Assembly (NCBI GenBank): GCA_902570545.1
Contig: CACFYO010000006.1
Span: 1-43,186 of the forward strand
Source of the DNA: an uncultured Pelagibacteraceae bacterium
Lineage (GTDB): Bacteria; Pseudomonadota; Alphaproteobacteria; Pelagibacterales; Pelagibacteraceae
Direction: 5' to 3'
DNA: 43,186 nucleotides
In this document: positions 25,231 through 34,362 of the stretch, in pieces
How positions within the stretch are numbered: position 1 is the stretch's first letter
Layout of the letters: each line of letters starts with the position of its first letter
Program-made: the position numbers and the translations under genes
Notes under the pieces: generated by a model
Databases searched by the model: none
The model's input: the letters and a program-made list of their open reading frames with translations, nothing else
What the model was told of the DNA's origin: nothing

Positions 25231-26183
25231 AAGATAAAAATAAAAAACCAATCCAACCAGTAAGTGGAACAAAAGTACCAAGATATGCAGGACCATCAAC
25301 TTTTGCTAGGTTACCGGAATTAAGAGACGTTGAAAGTTGTGATGTAGCAATTGTAGGAGTTCCTTTTGACTCTGGAACTAGTTACAGACCTGGAGCAAGA
25401 TTTGGACCCCAAAGTATAAGACAAGCATCAAGACATTTAAGAACGAATTATCATCCAAGTTACGACGTTGAACCGTTTAAAGTACAACAAGTTGCTGATG
25501 CAGGAGATATTGCCTGTAATCCATTCAATATAGATGAAGCTATAAAACAAATAGAAGCTGGTGCTACAGATCTTTTGAATAAAGTAGGTGGGATCATTAG
25601 TCTTGGCGGTGATCATACAATAGCCGTTCCATTGCTTAGAGCAATTAATAAAAAGAATAAAGGCCCAGTTTCATTAGTCCATTTTGATGCTCACTTAGAT
25701 ACTTGGGATACTTATTTTGGAGCACCTTACACACACGGTACACCATTTAGGAGAGCCAGAGAGGAAAATTTATTTTTAGATGATGCATCAATGCATGTTG
25801 GAATTAGAGGTCCACTCTATAGCAGAGAAGATATTAAGAACGATGAAAGTTTTGGTTTTAAAATAATTCATTGCGATGAATTTCAAACAGAAGGTATAGA
25901 TAAAATAGTTGAGAGAATTAGAAACAGAGTAGGAGACAATGCTTTATATCTATCGATAGATATTGATGTTCTAGACCCAGCTTTTGCTCCTGGGACTGGT
26001 ACACCCGAGATAGCAGGTATGACTACAAGAGAAATTGTAAATGTTATAAGAGGATTGTCAGGGCTAAACTTAGTTTCAGCAGATGTAGTTGAGGTAGCAC
26101 CAGCATATGATCATGCAGAAGTAACTTCTTTAGCGGCTGCAACAATTGTTTATGAATTAACAAATTTGTTTGCAAAAGCCTAA
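25227..26183 (+). CDS. speB: Agmatinase/ureohydrolase-family protein
   Basis: This 318-residue ureohydrolase has the complete binuclear manganese site: GGDH with His130, DAHLD with Asp154, His156 and Asp158, and DIDVLDP with Asp245 and Asp247. The substrate-loop segment GTGTPE sits at 256-261. Family members release urea from agmatine, guanidinobutyrate, guanidinopropionate or related guanidines; the symbol is therefore tentative. The first in-frame start is TTG at 25227, because no ATG or GTG precedes the conserved core, and it overlaps the stop of the small membrane protein. An ALDH gene follows 19 bp later. Ureohydrolase plus ALDH suggests a guanidino-compound to amino-acid-semialdehyde to acid route, for example toward succinate, but no aminotransferase gene is adjacent. 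Confidence 0.88.
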   Translation: MKDKNKKPIQPVSGTKVPRYAGPSTFARLPELRDVESCDVAIVGVPFDSGTSYRPGARFGPQSIRQASRHLRTNYHPSYDVEPFKVQQVADAGDIACNPFNIDEAIKQIEAGATDLLNKVGGIISLGGDHTIAVPLLRAINKKNKGPVSLVHFDAHLDTWDTYFGAPYTHGTPFRRAREENLFLDDASMHVGIRGPLYSREDIKNDESFGFKIIHCDEFQTEGIDKIVERIRNRVGDNALYLSIDIDVLDPAFAPGTGTPEIAGMTTREIVNVIRGLSGLNLVSADVVEVAPAYDHAEVTSLAAATIVYELTNLFAKA

Positions 26184-26202
26184 AGAATAGATAGCTTAAT
26201 AT

Positions 26203-27636
26203 ATGTTAGAAAAAAGAAATTTTTATATAAATGGTAAATGGGTAGAACCAAAAAATTCTAAAGACATTCAAGTAATCAATCCTGCCACAGAAAAAAGTTG
26301 TGCAGTTATTTCACTGGGTGGAAAAGAAGATGTTGATGATGCGGTATCAGCTGCAAAAACTGCTTTTCAAACATGGGGTTTCACAAAAAAAGAAGAGAGG
26401 ATTAAACTATTAGAAAAGTTCTATGAGCTATATAAAAAAAGATGGAATGACACTACAGAAGCAATAATGATGGAAATGGGTGCTCCCAAAGATTTTGCAT
26501 CGAAACTTCAGACTGGTACAGGCGCAAGTCATACGAAATCATTCATAAAGTATCTTAAAGCTTTTGATTTTGAAAAACCTTTAGGAGATCATGCACAAGA
26601 TCAGAGAATTATTTATGAACCCAAAGGAGTTTGCGTATTAATAACGCCTTGGAATTGGCCAATGAACCAAGTTTGTTTAAAAGTAATCCCAGCTTTAGCA
26701 GCAGGATGTACTATGATCTTAAAACCTTCTGAGCTAGCACCTTTATCATCAATGATACTTGCAGAACTTATTGATGAGGCAGGTTTTCCAAAAGGTGTAT
26801 TTAATTTAGTTAATGGAGATGGGGAAACTACAGGCAATGCACTGACCAGTCATAAAGATGTAAATATGATATCTTTTACAGGCTCAACAAGAGCTGGAGC
26901 TCTAATTTCTCAAAACGCAGCAAAAGACTTTAAAAGGGTAAGTCTTGAATTAGGTGGAAAAGGAGCAAATATTATTTTTGAAGATGCAGACTCTGAGGCA
27001 ATTGAAAGAGGAGCTGCACGATGTTTTAGAAATTCAGGCCAATCATGTAATGCACCTACAAGAATGCTCGTAGAAAAATCAATCTATAATGATGCAGTTA
27101 ACAGATTAAAAAAATTTGCTAATGAATATAAAGTTGATATTCCCCAAAAAGAAGGAGATCACATTGGTCCGGTAATATCAGAAACACAATATAATAAAAT
27201 TCAAGGTTTAATTAAAAAGGGTATAGATGAAGGCGCTAATTTAATAGCTGGGGGACCTGGAAAACCTGATGGTTTGAAAGATGGTTATTACGTAAAGCCA
27301 ACTGTTTTTGCTGATGTAAATAATAATATGGAAATCGCCAGAACTGAGATTTTTGGTCCAGTATTATCAGTAATTCCATTTGAAACAGAAGAGGAAGCAA
27401 TAGAAATTGCAAATGATACTCCATATGGTTTAACAAATTATATTCAAACTGAAGATCAAGAAAAAGTTAAAAGAGTTGCAAGAAAGCTTAGATCTGGGAT
27501 GATAGTTGCTAATACAGCTTCACTAGCTGTAGATGCTCCATTTGGAGGATTTAAACACTCTGGAATAGGAAGAGAAGGTGGAAAAGAAGGTTTATTAGAA
27601 TTTTTAGAAGTAAAATCTATTGGTGGTTGGAATTAA
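26203..27636 (+). CDS. NAD(P)-dependent aldehyde dehydrogenase
   Basis: This full-length, 477-residue ALDH has catalytic Cys282 in SGQSCNAPTRM, Glu249 in SLELGGKG, the ITPWNWPMNQ segment at 147-156, and cofactor-binding SFTGSTRAG at about 224-232. It oxidises an aldehyde to the acid; the adjacent ureohydrolase hints at an amino- or guanidino-aldehyde. It is closely related to the truncated ALDH at the left edge, sharing the same KNFYINGKWV-type N-terminus. Its TAA stop overlaps the stop of the convergent ArgE-like gene by four bases (TTAA), an extreme case of packing. Confidence 0.93.
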   Translation: MLEKRNFYINGKWVEPKNSKDIQVINPATEKSCAVISLGGKEDVDDAVSAAKTAFQTWGFTKKEERIKLLEKFYELYKKRWNDTTEAIMMEMGAPKDFASKLQTGTGASHTKSFIKYLKAFDFEKPLGDHAQDQRIIYEPKGVCVLITPWNWPMNQVCLKVIPALAAGCTMILKPSELAPLSSMILAELIDEAGFPKGVFNLVNGDGETTGNALTSHKDVNMISFTGSTRAGALISQNAAKDFKRVSLELGGKGANIIFEDADSEAIERGAARCFRNSGQSCNAPTRMLVEKSIYNDAVNRLKKFANEYKVDIPQKEGDHIGPVISETQYNKIQGLIKKGIDEGANLIAGGPGKPDGLKDGYYVKPTVFADVNNNMEIARTEIFGPVLSVIPFETEEEAIEIANDTPYGLTNYIQTEDQEKVKRVARKLRSGMIVANTASLAVDAPFGGFKHSGIGREGGKEGLLEFLEVKSIGGWN

Positions 27637-28820
27637 TTTAAAGATTTATTTTTAATACCATCTAAAAAACTAATACATTTTTTAATTTCAGATAGTTTTA
27701 TAAATTCATCAATCTTATGAGCTTGCTTTATAGATCCTGGTCCACATACAACTGTACTAATTCCAATCTCCTGAAATAGTCCTGCTTCTGTTCCGAAAGA
27801 AACTACATCTCTAGAATTATCTCCAGTTATACTCGAAACAAACTCGCATGCTTCTGAGTTAGGAACCCTATCGAAACCAGTAATTTCACCTATTATGGTT
27901 TTTTTTATGGAAGATTTTGGATAAATTTTTTGCATTTCTGGTAAAAGAATTTCATTTGAAAATTTATCTATTTCGTTATTTAAGAAAATTCCATCTTCTT
28001 TAACTACAGGTCTTGTCTCCCAGTTTACATGGCATTTATCAGCAATGACGTTGTGTGCTATGCCACCAAAAATTCCACCAATTTGTAAAGTTGAATAAGG
28101 TGGTTCAAAGATCGAGTCTTTTAGTTGTCTAGATTTAAGATTTTCTTTTAATTCTAATAGTTTATTCACATATCTTGCAGCAAATTCAACTGCACTCACA
28201 CCTTTTTCTGGTTGTGAACTATGCCCTGCAAGACCTTCAAAATATGTTGTATATTCATAACATCCTTTGTGTGCATCTATTATTTTCATATTGGTTGGTT
28301 CACCCACAATGCAAATACAATCATGAATTTCTCTTTTTTTTAATTCTTTAATTAATATAGGTGCACCTATGCAAGCAGTTTCCTCGTCAAACGTAAATGA
28401 AAAATGAATATCTCTGTCTAAATTTGAAGAAGAGAAAATAGGTGCGAATGCTAATGCACATGCTATAAATCCTTTCATATCACATGAGCCTCTACCAAAT
28501 AATTTGTTATCTTTGATTGTTGCATCAAAAGGATCTGTTGCCCATCCTTTAGAAACTGGAACTACATCAGTATGCCCAGATAAAATAATTGGTTTTTTTT
28601 TACTCTTTTTTTTAGCTTTTATAGTTGAAAATAGATTTACTCTTTTTTCTTCTTCATCATATGTTCTAAAGGATACCGCGCCCAATGAATTTAAAATATT
28701 ATCGCAATAGTCAATTAGTTGAGTATTGTTTTCACCAGAAACAGTTTTAAAAGCAATTAAATCTTTTAGTATCTTAATAGAATTACTATATATTTCTTCT
28801 AAATTATTTCCTGTACTCAT
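27633..28820 (-). CDS. argE: M20-family deacetylase (acetylornithine deacetylase-like, ArgE)
   Basis: This 395-residue M20 zinc hydrolase has the first metal-site motif SGHTDVVPV at about 80-88, the bridging Asp in GRGSCDMKG, the general-base pair in DEETACIGA, the GEPTNMKI segment, and the dimerisation-domain AGHSSQPEKGVSAV. This wording matches ArgE, which removes acetate from N2-acetylornithine in arginine synthesis. Related enzymes act on succinyl-diaminopimelate or N-acetyl-diaminobutyrate. The last possibility is of interest given the ectoine-hydrolase-like gene at 3346, but known DoeB/EutE belongs to a different fold, so ornithine is the safer guess. It converges on and overlaps the ALDH stop, and diverges from the CsaA-like gene across only 25 bp. 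Confidence 0.82.
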   Translation of the reverse strand: MSTGNNLEEIYSNSIKILKDLIAFKTVSGENNTQLIDYCDNILNSLGAVSFRTYDEEEKRVNLFSTIKAKKKSKKKPIILSGHTDVVPVSKGWATDPFDATIKDNKLFGRGSCDMKGFIACALAFAPIFSSSNLDRDIHFSFTFDEETACIGAPILIKELKKREIHDCICIVGEPTNMKIIDAHKGCYEYTTYFEGLAGHSSQPEKGVSAVEFAARYVNKLLELKENLKSRQLKDSIFEPPYSTLQIGGIFGGIAHNVIADKCHVNWETRPVVKEDGIFLNNEIDKFSNEILLPEMQKIYPKSSIKKTIIGEITGFDRVPNSEACEFVSSITGDNSRDVVSFGTEAGLFQEIGISTVVCGPGSIKQAHKIDEFIKLSEIKKCISFLDGIKNKSLN

Positions 28821-28845
28821 TTATTTTTAATTATATATTAAATTT

Positions 28846-29187
28846 ATGAAAGAACAAATAACCTACGACATTTATGACAAAGTAGATATTAGAGTAGGAA
28901 CAGTAATATCGGTAAAAAAAAATGAAAAAGCAAGGAAACCATCTCTTGTTGTTGAGGTTGACTTTGGGAAAGATATAGGAATTAAGCAATCATCAGCACA
29001 GATAACTCATTATTATAATGAGGAAAATCTAGTCGGGAAACAAGTTATTGGCATATGTAACTTTCCTGAAAAAAATATAGCAGGTATTGTCTCTCAGGTT
29101 TTAATACTTGGTTCTATAGATGAGGAAGGCAAAGTTGTTCTTGTTCACCCATCCCAAAAAGTAGAAAATGGTTTGCCTGTAGCATAA
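28846..29187 (+). CDS. csaA: CsaA-like tRNA-binding-domain protein
   Basis: These 113 residues form a single OB-fold tRNA-binding domain, like that at the C-terminus of bacterial methionyl-tRNA synthetase and in CsaA. Visible signatures are DIRVGTVISVKKNEKARKPS near residues 13-32, IKQSSAQITHYY (about 47-58), LVGKQVIGICNFPEKNIAG, and the closing VLVHPSQKVENGLPV. CsaA is described as a protein-secretion chaperone that also binds tRNA; its real role in this organism is unknown. It diverges from argE and is followed two bases after its stop by the LysE-type gene. Confidence 0.88.
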   Translation: MKEQITYDIYDKVDIRVGTVISVKKNEKARKPSLVVEVDFGKDIGIKQSSAQITHYYNEENLVGKQVIGICNFPEKNIAGIVSQVLILGSIDEEGKVVLVHPSQKVENGLPVA

Positions 29188-29189
29188 AC

Positions 29190-29780
29190 ATGCACCCCGA
29201 ATTACTGTCTCTATGTTTGTTTATGTTTGTTACAAGCTGTTCTCCAGGACCAAATAATATTGTTGCATCTCACTCTGGATTTAATCATGGTTTTAAAAAA
29301 ACTATTCCTTTGATGATGGGGGTAATTTTTGGATTTACATTTATGTTAGCAGTAATTAACTTTGGTTTAATAAATATATTTAAGCTTTATCCAATACTCC
29401 AAAAAGGTTTAATAATAACTGGTACAGTCTTTTTAATATATTTGTCTTATAAAATATCATTTTCAAAATCATCAAGTGAAAGTGATAATTTAAAACCAGT
29501 AAATTTTGTTGAAACATTTCTATATCAATTTCTAAACCCTAAAGGAGTAATTGTAGCTATAATTGCAGTTTCTACCTATGTAGAGTCTGGTGGTAACTTT
29601 ATTTCATATTCAATTTGGTTATTAAGCATTGCCTTTTTGTTTGCAGTTATTAGTATTATTTTTTGGACTATACTTGGAAAATTTATGAGGAAATTCGCGA
29701 CAAATGAGAAATTTATTAAATGGTTTAATTATGTTATGTCGGCACTCTTATTAAGTTGTATAGCAACTTTTTATTACTAA
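29190..29780 (+). CDS. LysE/RhtB-family amino-acid exporter
   Basis: This 196-residue, six-helix membrane protein of the LysE/RhtB type has the early signature SCSPGPNNIVASHSGFNHGFKK (normally TPGPNxxxxxxxGxxxG), then LYQFLNPKGVIVAI (normally NPKxxLFF). Members export lysine, homoserine, threonine, leucine or cysteine; the sequence does not tell which. It could protect against amino-acid overload during peptide or amine use. It starts two bases after the csaA-like stop, and the aconitase gene starts only five bases after its end. Confidence 0.88.
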   Translation: MHPELLSLCLFMFVTSCSPGPNNIVASHSGFNHGFKKTIPLMMGVIFGFTFMLAVINFGLINIFKLYPILQKGLIITGTVFLIYLSYKISFSKSSSESDNLKPVNFVETFLYQFLNPKGVIVAIIAVSTYVESGGNFISYSIWLLSIAFLFAVISIIFWTILGKFMRKFATNEKFIKWFNYVMSALLLSCIATFYY

Positions 29781-29785
29781 AAAAT

Positions 29786-32461
29786 ATGAAACCAGGAAAT
29801 CAAAATTCATTTAAATGTCTAAAAGAAATATCAGTAAATGGAAAAAATTATTCATATTATTCACTAAAAGAAGCAGAGAAAAATGGTTTGGAAGGCATAA
29901 ATAAATTACCAAAATCAATAAAAGTCTTACTTGAAAATCTTCTTAGATATGAAGACAATGTGACAGTTAATAAAGAACAAATTTTGGCGATTAAAGAGTG
30001 GTTAAATTCAAAAAAATCCAAAACAGAAATTGCATATAGACCTGCAAGAGTGCTTTTGCAAGATTATACAGGTATACCAGCTGTAGCTGATCTTGCTGCA
30101 ATGAGGGATACAGTTAAGGAAAAGAATAAAGATCCAAATACCATTAACCCTCTTTCTTCGGTTGATCTAGTGATCGACCATTCAGTTCAAGTAGATAAGT
30201 TTGCAACAAAGAATTCATTAAAAGAGAATGTTGATATTGAGTTTGACAGAAACTTTGAGAGATATTCTTTTTTAAAATGGGGACAGCAAGCTTTTAATAA
30301 TTTTAGAATTGTTCCTCCAGGTACAGGAATTTGTCACCAGGTAAATTTAGAATACTTATCAAAAGTAGTTTGGAATGAAAAATTTGAGGATAAAGAGTAC
30401 TTATTTCCAGATACGCTAGTTGGCACTGATAGCCATACTACAATGGTTAATGGGTTATCAGTGTTAGGTTGGGGTGTTGGAGGAATTGAGGCAGAAGCTG
30501 GTATGCTGGGACAACCTATATCAATGTTGATACCAGAAGTAGTTGGATTTGAAATGAAAAATAAGCTACCCGAAGGTACAACTGCTACCGATCTAGTTTT
30601 AACAGTAGTTAAAATGTTAAGAGATAAAGGTGTTGTTGGTAAATTTGTAGAATTTTATGGAGAAGGTCTAAAAAATCTAACACTTGCTGATAGAGCAACT
30701 ATTGCAAATATGGCACCTGAGTATGGCGCTACCTGTGGATTTTTCCCAATAGATGATGAAACTTTAAAATATTTAGAATTTTCAGGAAGATCAAATGAAA
30801 ATATTCAAATTGTAGAAAAATATGCAAAAGAACAAAATTTATGGGCAAGTGATGATCTTGTATTCACTGATACTTTATCTCTAGATATGTCTACAATAGT
30901 TCCAACAATTTCTGGACCAAAAAGACCACAAGACAAAGTTCTTTTAACAGAAGCATCAAAAAATTTTATAAAAGTTTTTGAAGATGTTTGTAAAAAAACT
31001 GAGCCAACAATAGCAAAAGTTAAAGACACAGATTTTGAGATAAAAGATGGAGATATATTAATAGCAGCTATTACGTCATGCACAAATACCTCCAATCCAA
31101 ACGTATTAATTGGTGCAGGACTGTTAGCCAAAAATGCAATTGAAAAAGGTTTAACTGTTAAACCTTGGGTTAAAACATCTTTAGCACCTGGATCACAAGT
31201 TGTTACTGACTATTTAGATAAAGCTGGTTTAAGCAAATACTTAGATGAATTAGGTTTTAATTTAGTTGGTTATGGTTGTACTACTTGTATTGGTAATTCT
31301 GGACCCTTGCCAGATAATATTACTGATGCTGTTAAAGAAAATAATTTATACGCAGTTTCAGTTTTGTCTGGAAATAGAAACTTTGAGGGAAGAATTTCTC
31401 CTTTAGTAAAAGCAAATTATTTAGCTTCACCTCCTCTTGTAGTAGCTTATGCAATCGCAGGATCTATGAGAATGGATTTATATAAAGATCCGTTGGGAAA
31501 AGATAACAAAGGACAAGATGTTTACTTAAAAGACATTTGGCCTTCAAATAAAGAGATTGAAGATACTCTTAAACAATCTTTAAACCCAGAAATGTTTGTG
31601 AACAGATATTCAAATGTCTCTGAAGGACCGGAACAATGGCAAAAAATTAAAGTGGACAAAGGAAGTATTTATAATTGGGAAGAAAATTCTACCTATGTAA
31701 AAAAACCACCATTTTTTGAAAATTTACCTGATGAACCAGAAGGTTTTAAGGAAATAAAAGATGCAAGACCATTACTAATTTTAGGGGATATGGTAACAAC
31801 AGACCATATATCGCCAGCTGGAAGTATTCAGAAAGAAAGCCCAACAGGAAACTATTTTATGAAGCATCAAATTTTACCCAAAGATTATAATTCTTATGGT
31901 GCAAGAAGAGGAAATCATGAGGTTATGATGAGAGGAACATTTGCCAATATTAGAATTAAAAATGAAATGGCTCCAGGTACAGAGGGAGGTTTCACTAAAT
32001 TACATCCTGAAGAAAAAGTAATGCCTATTTATGATGCTGTTGTTGAATACAAAAGAAGAGGAACAGATTTAGTAGTATTTGGTGGAAAAGAATATGGAAC
32101 TGGTTCTTCAAGAGATTGGGCTGCAAAAGGAACAAAATTATTAGGTATAAAAGCTGTGATTGCAGAAAGTTTTGAAAGAATACACAGATCTAATCTTATA
32201 GGTATGGGAGTTTTACCTTTGCAGTTTGTAGAAAATATGAATAGACAGAATTTAAATCTAAAAGGGTCAGAATTAATTTCAGTATTAGGTCTTGAGAAAG
32301 GAATTAATCCTGGCGATCATTTAGAAGTTGAAATTAAATATGCAACAGGGGACATTAAAAAAATTAAAATGTTATGCAGAATAGATACTAAAAATGAATT
32401 AGAATACTACAAGAACGGTGGTATTCTACAATATGTTCTAAGGAATATGATTAATGGATGA
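29786..32461 (+). CDS. acnA: Aconitate hydratase AcnA
   Basis: This 891-residue aconitase, counted from ATG 29786, isomerises citrate to isocitrate in the TCA cycle. The three [4Fe-4S] ligands are Cys432 in SCTNTSNP and Cys498 and Cys501 in GCTTCIG. Other landmarks are LVGTDSHTTMVNGLSVLGWGVGG (seen as LVGTDSHTTM then GLSVLGWG), VVFGGKEYGTGSSRDWAAKG and the swivel-domain GDMVTTDHISPAG. Length and wording fit the AcnA/IRP1 type rather than AcnB. An upstream in-frame TTG at 29756 would overlap the LysE-type gene and add ten unconserved residues, so I reject it. The TGA stop overlaps the start of the next gene by eight bases. Confidence 0.97.
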   Translation: MKPGNQNSFKCLKEISVNGKNYSYYSLKEAEKNGLEGINKLPKSIKVLLENLLRYEDNVTVNKEQILAIKEWLNSKKSKTEIAYRPARVLLQDYTGIPAVADLAAMRDTVKEKNKDPNTINPLSSVDLVIDHSVQVDKFATKNSLKENVDIEFDRNFERYSFLKWGQQAFNNFRIVPPGTGICHQVNLEYLSKVVWNEKFEDKEYLFPDTLVGTDSHTTMVNGLSVLGWGVGGIEAEAGMLGQPISMLIPEVVGFEMKNKLPEGTTATDLVLTVVKMLRDKGVVGKFVEFYGEGLKNLTLADRATIANMAPEYGATCGFFPIDDETLKYLEFSGRSNENIQIVEKYAKEQNLWASDDLVFTDTLSLDMSTIVPTISGPKRPQDKVLLTEASKNFIKVFEDVCKKTEPTIAKVKDTDFEIKDGDILIAAITSCTNTSNPNVLIGAGLLAKNAIEKGLTVKPWVKTSLAPGSQVVTDYLDKAGLSKYLDELGFNLVGYGCTTCIGNSGPLPDNITDAVKENNLYAVSVLSGNRNFEGRISPLVKANYLASPPLVVAYAIAGSMRMDLYKDPLGKDNKGQDVYLKDIWPSNKEIEDTLKQSLNPEMFVNRYSNVSEGPEQWQKIKVDKGSIYNWEENSTYVKKPPFFENLPDEPEGFKEIKDARPLLILGDMVTTDHISPAGSIQKESPTGNYFMKHQILPKDYNSYGARRGNHEVMMRGTFANIRIKNEMAPGTEGGFTKLHPEEKVMPIYDAVVEYKRRGTDLVVFGGKEYGTGSSRDWAAKGTKLLGIKAVIAESFERIHRSNLIGMGVLPLQFVENMNRQNLNLKGSELISVLGLEKGINPGDHLEVEIKYATGDIKKIKMLCRIDTKNELEYYKNGGILQYVLRNMING

Positions 32462-33098
32462 AGAAATAGAAATTATTAATACAAATACAAGAGTAGAAAA
32501 ATTAAAAAACTTTTTAATTTCAAAAAGAAAACAATTAATAACTTTTTTAATATTAACTATTTTGATATTGATCACCTTTTTTGGCTATCAAGAGTTCAAG
32601 TCTAGTAGTAAAGAAAAGTTAGCAAATAAATTCAATTCAATTGTTACAAATTTTGAGACAGGCAAAAAAGATAATATAAATAATAATTTAATAAAAATCA
32701 TAAATGCTAAAGATAAAACCTATTCTCCATTAGCTTTCTTTTTCTTATTAGATAATGATTTAATAACGTCTAGTGATGAAATAAATTCATATTTTGATCT
32801 TCTTATAAATGATGTATCACTTGAGAAAGAAATTAAAAACTTAACCATATACAAAAAAGGTCTATTTAATTCAGACTTTGCAAAAGAAAATGAATTATTA
32901 GATATACTTAATCCAGTAATAAAATCTGACAGTCTCTGGAAACCACAAGCATTATATCTTATGGCTGAGTATTATTTATCAAAAAACCAAAAGCAGAAAT
33001 CAAAAGAATTCTTTAATCAAATAGCAGAAATGGAAAATGTTAGTCCAAAAGTTAAATTAGAAGTCCAAAGAAGGTTACGATCAGATTTCAGTGAATAA
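32454..33098 (+). CDS. YfgM-like TPR membrane protein
   Basis: This 214-residue protein has a short cytoplasmic N-terminus, one transmembrane helix at about residues 27-44 (ITFLILTILILITFF), and a helical periplasmic part that resembles the TPR-like domain of YfgM proteins. YfgM works with the SecYEG translocon and periplasmic chaperones. Similarity is weak by eye; the main support is position, since a YfgM-like gene commonly lies directly before bamB in Proteobacteria, as here. It overlaps acnA upstream and bamB downstream by eight bases each. Confidence 0.75.
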   Translation: MDEEIEIINTNTRVEKLKNFLISKRKQLITFLILTILILITFFGYQEFKSSSKEKLANKFNSIVTNFETGKKDNINNNLIKIINAKDKTYSPLAFFFLLDNDLITSSDEINSYFDLLINDVSLEKEIKNLTIYKKGLFNSDFAKENELLDILNPVIKSDSLWKPQALYLMAEYYLSKNQKQKSKEFFNQIAEMENVSPKVKLEVQRRLRSDFSE

Positions 33099-34362
33099 AG
33101 CTATTAAATATATAATTATTTTAATATTTTTATCAAATTGTAGTTTCTCAAAAAAGGACGCAGTCGACAATGAGAAATTAATAGATATTTTTAAAAAAAA
33201 TGAACCCATTGAAAAAGAATTCAATCAACAATTAAAGATTAAGAAATTAAATACTTTTAAAATAAAACCTTTTCAAAAAAATAACAGCAATAGTAATGGA
33301 AATATTAATTTTGACTCTAATTTTGATAAATTTTTAACATACAAAATAAATAAAATTAAAAAATTTGACTCAAATCAGCCTGAATTATTTTTTACAGAGA
33401 ACGAAAATGTTATTTTTTTCAATGGAAAAGGTTCAGTTATCAAGTTAAGTGAAGACCTTAAGAAAATATGGGAGATTAATAATTATAATAAAAAAGAAAA
33501 GAAACTTAATCCTATTTTATATTTTGCTCAAGCTGGTAATCGTTTGATTGTAAATGATAATTTGTCAAAAATGTATTCAATTGATTTAAATGATGGTAAA
33601 GTTATTTGGTCAAAATACAGTTCATCATCTTTTAATTCTGATATCAAAGTTTATAAAGATAAATTTTTAACAATAGATTTCGATAACATTATCAGAGCCA
33701 TATCTGCTAAGGATGGAAAGGAATTATGGAATTTTAAAACAGATAATTCTTTTATAAAATCACAAAAAAAACTCTCAATAATTTTAAAGGATGAAATTGT
33801 TTTTTTTATAAATAACTTAGGAGATGTAACAGCACTAGATGTAAATAATGGAAGTTTAGTTTGGCAAACACCAACACAAAGTAGTTTAATATATCAAGAC
33901 GCATTTAGCTTAGAAAATTCAGACTTAGTTTTTGAAAATAATACAATTTATTTTTCAAATAACAAAAATGAGTTTTTTGCTATAGATGCAAGAACAGGAA
34001 TAATTAAATGGACGCAATCGATAAATTCCAGTTTAAGACCAACTATAATCGAAAGTTTAATCTTTACAGTTTCTAATGAAGGGTACCTTTTTGTAATAGA
34101 TGATAGAACTGGCAATATTTTAAGAATTACAGACATCTTGACAAATTTTAAAAATAGAAGAGATATAAAACCAACAGGATTTATACACGGAAAATACAAG
34201 TTATTTGTCTCATTAAATAATGGACGATTATTAACAATTAATTCAATAAATGGTTTACAAGAAAAGATTACAAAAATACATGGATCAAAAATTTCAAGAC
34301 CTTATGTGTTTAAGAGCAGTATGTATTTAATAAAAGACAATGCTATAGCCAGAACAAAATAA
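33091..34362 (+). CDS. bamB: Outer-membrane assembly lipoprotein BamB-like (PQQ-repeat propeller)
   Basis: This 423-residue protein starts at GTG and has a lipoprotein signal: hydrophobic IKYIIILIFLSNC with the lipidated Cys at about residue 17. The mature part carries beta-propeller repeats of the PQQ type, such as YSIDLNDGKVIWSK, RAISAKDGKELWNFK, TALDVNNGSLVWQT and FAIDARTGIIKWTQ. BamB helps the BAM complex insert outer-membrane proteins. In many Proteobacteria the GTPase gene der follows bamB; here a cupin-like gene takes that place. Its stop overlaps that gene's start by one base (TAATG). Confidence 0.85.
   Translation: MNKAIKYIIILIFLSNCSFSKKDAVDNEKLIDIFKKNEPIEKEFNQQLKIKKLNTFKIKPFQKNNSNSNGNINFDSNFDKFLTYKINKIKKFDSNQPELFFTENENVIFFNGKGSVIKLSEDLKKIWEINNYNKKEKKLNPILYFAQAGNRLIVNDNLSKMYSIDLNDGKVIWSKYSSSSFNSDIKVYKDKFLTIDFDNIIRAISAKDGKELWNFKTDNSFIKSQKKLSIILKDEIVFFINNLGDVTALDVNNGSLVWQTPTQSSLIYQDAFSLENSDLVFENNTIYFSNNKNEFFAIDARTGIIKWTQSINSSLRPTIIESLIFTVSNEGYLFVIDDRTGNILRITDILTNFKNRRDIKPTGFIHGKYKLFVSLNNGRLLTINSINGLQEKITKIHGSKISRPYVFKSSMYLIKDNAIARTK

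Noticed and set aside
29756..29785. Upstream TTG start for aconitase
   Set aside because: It would overlap the LysE-type gene and add ten residues unlike aconitase; ATG at 29786 fits the family start.
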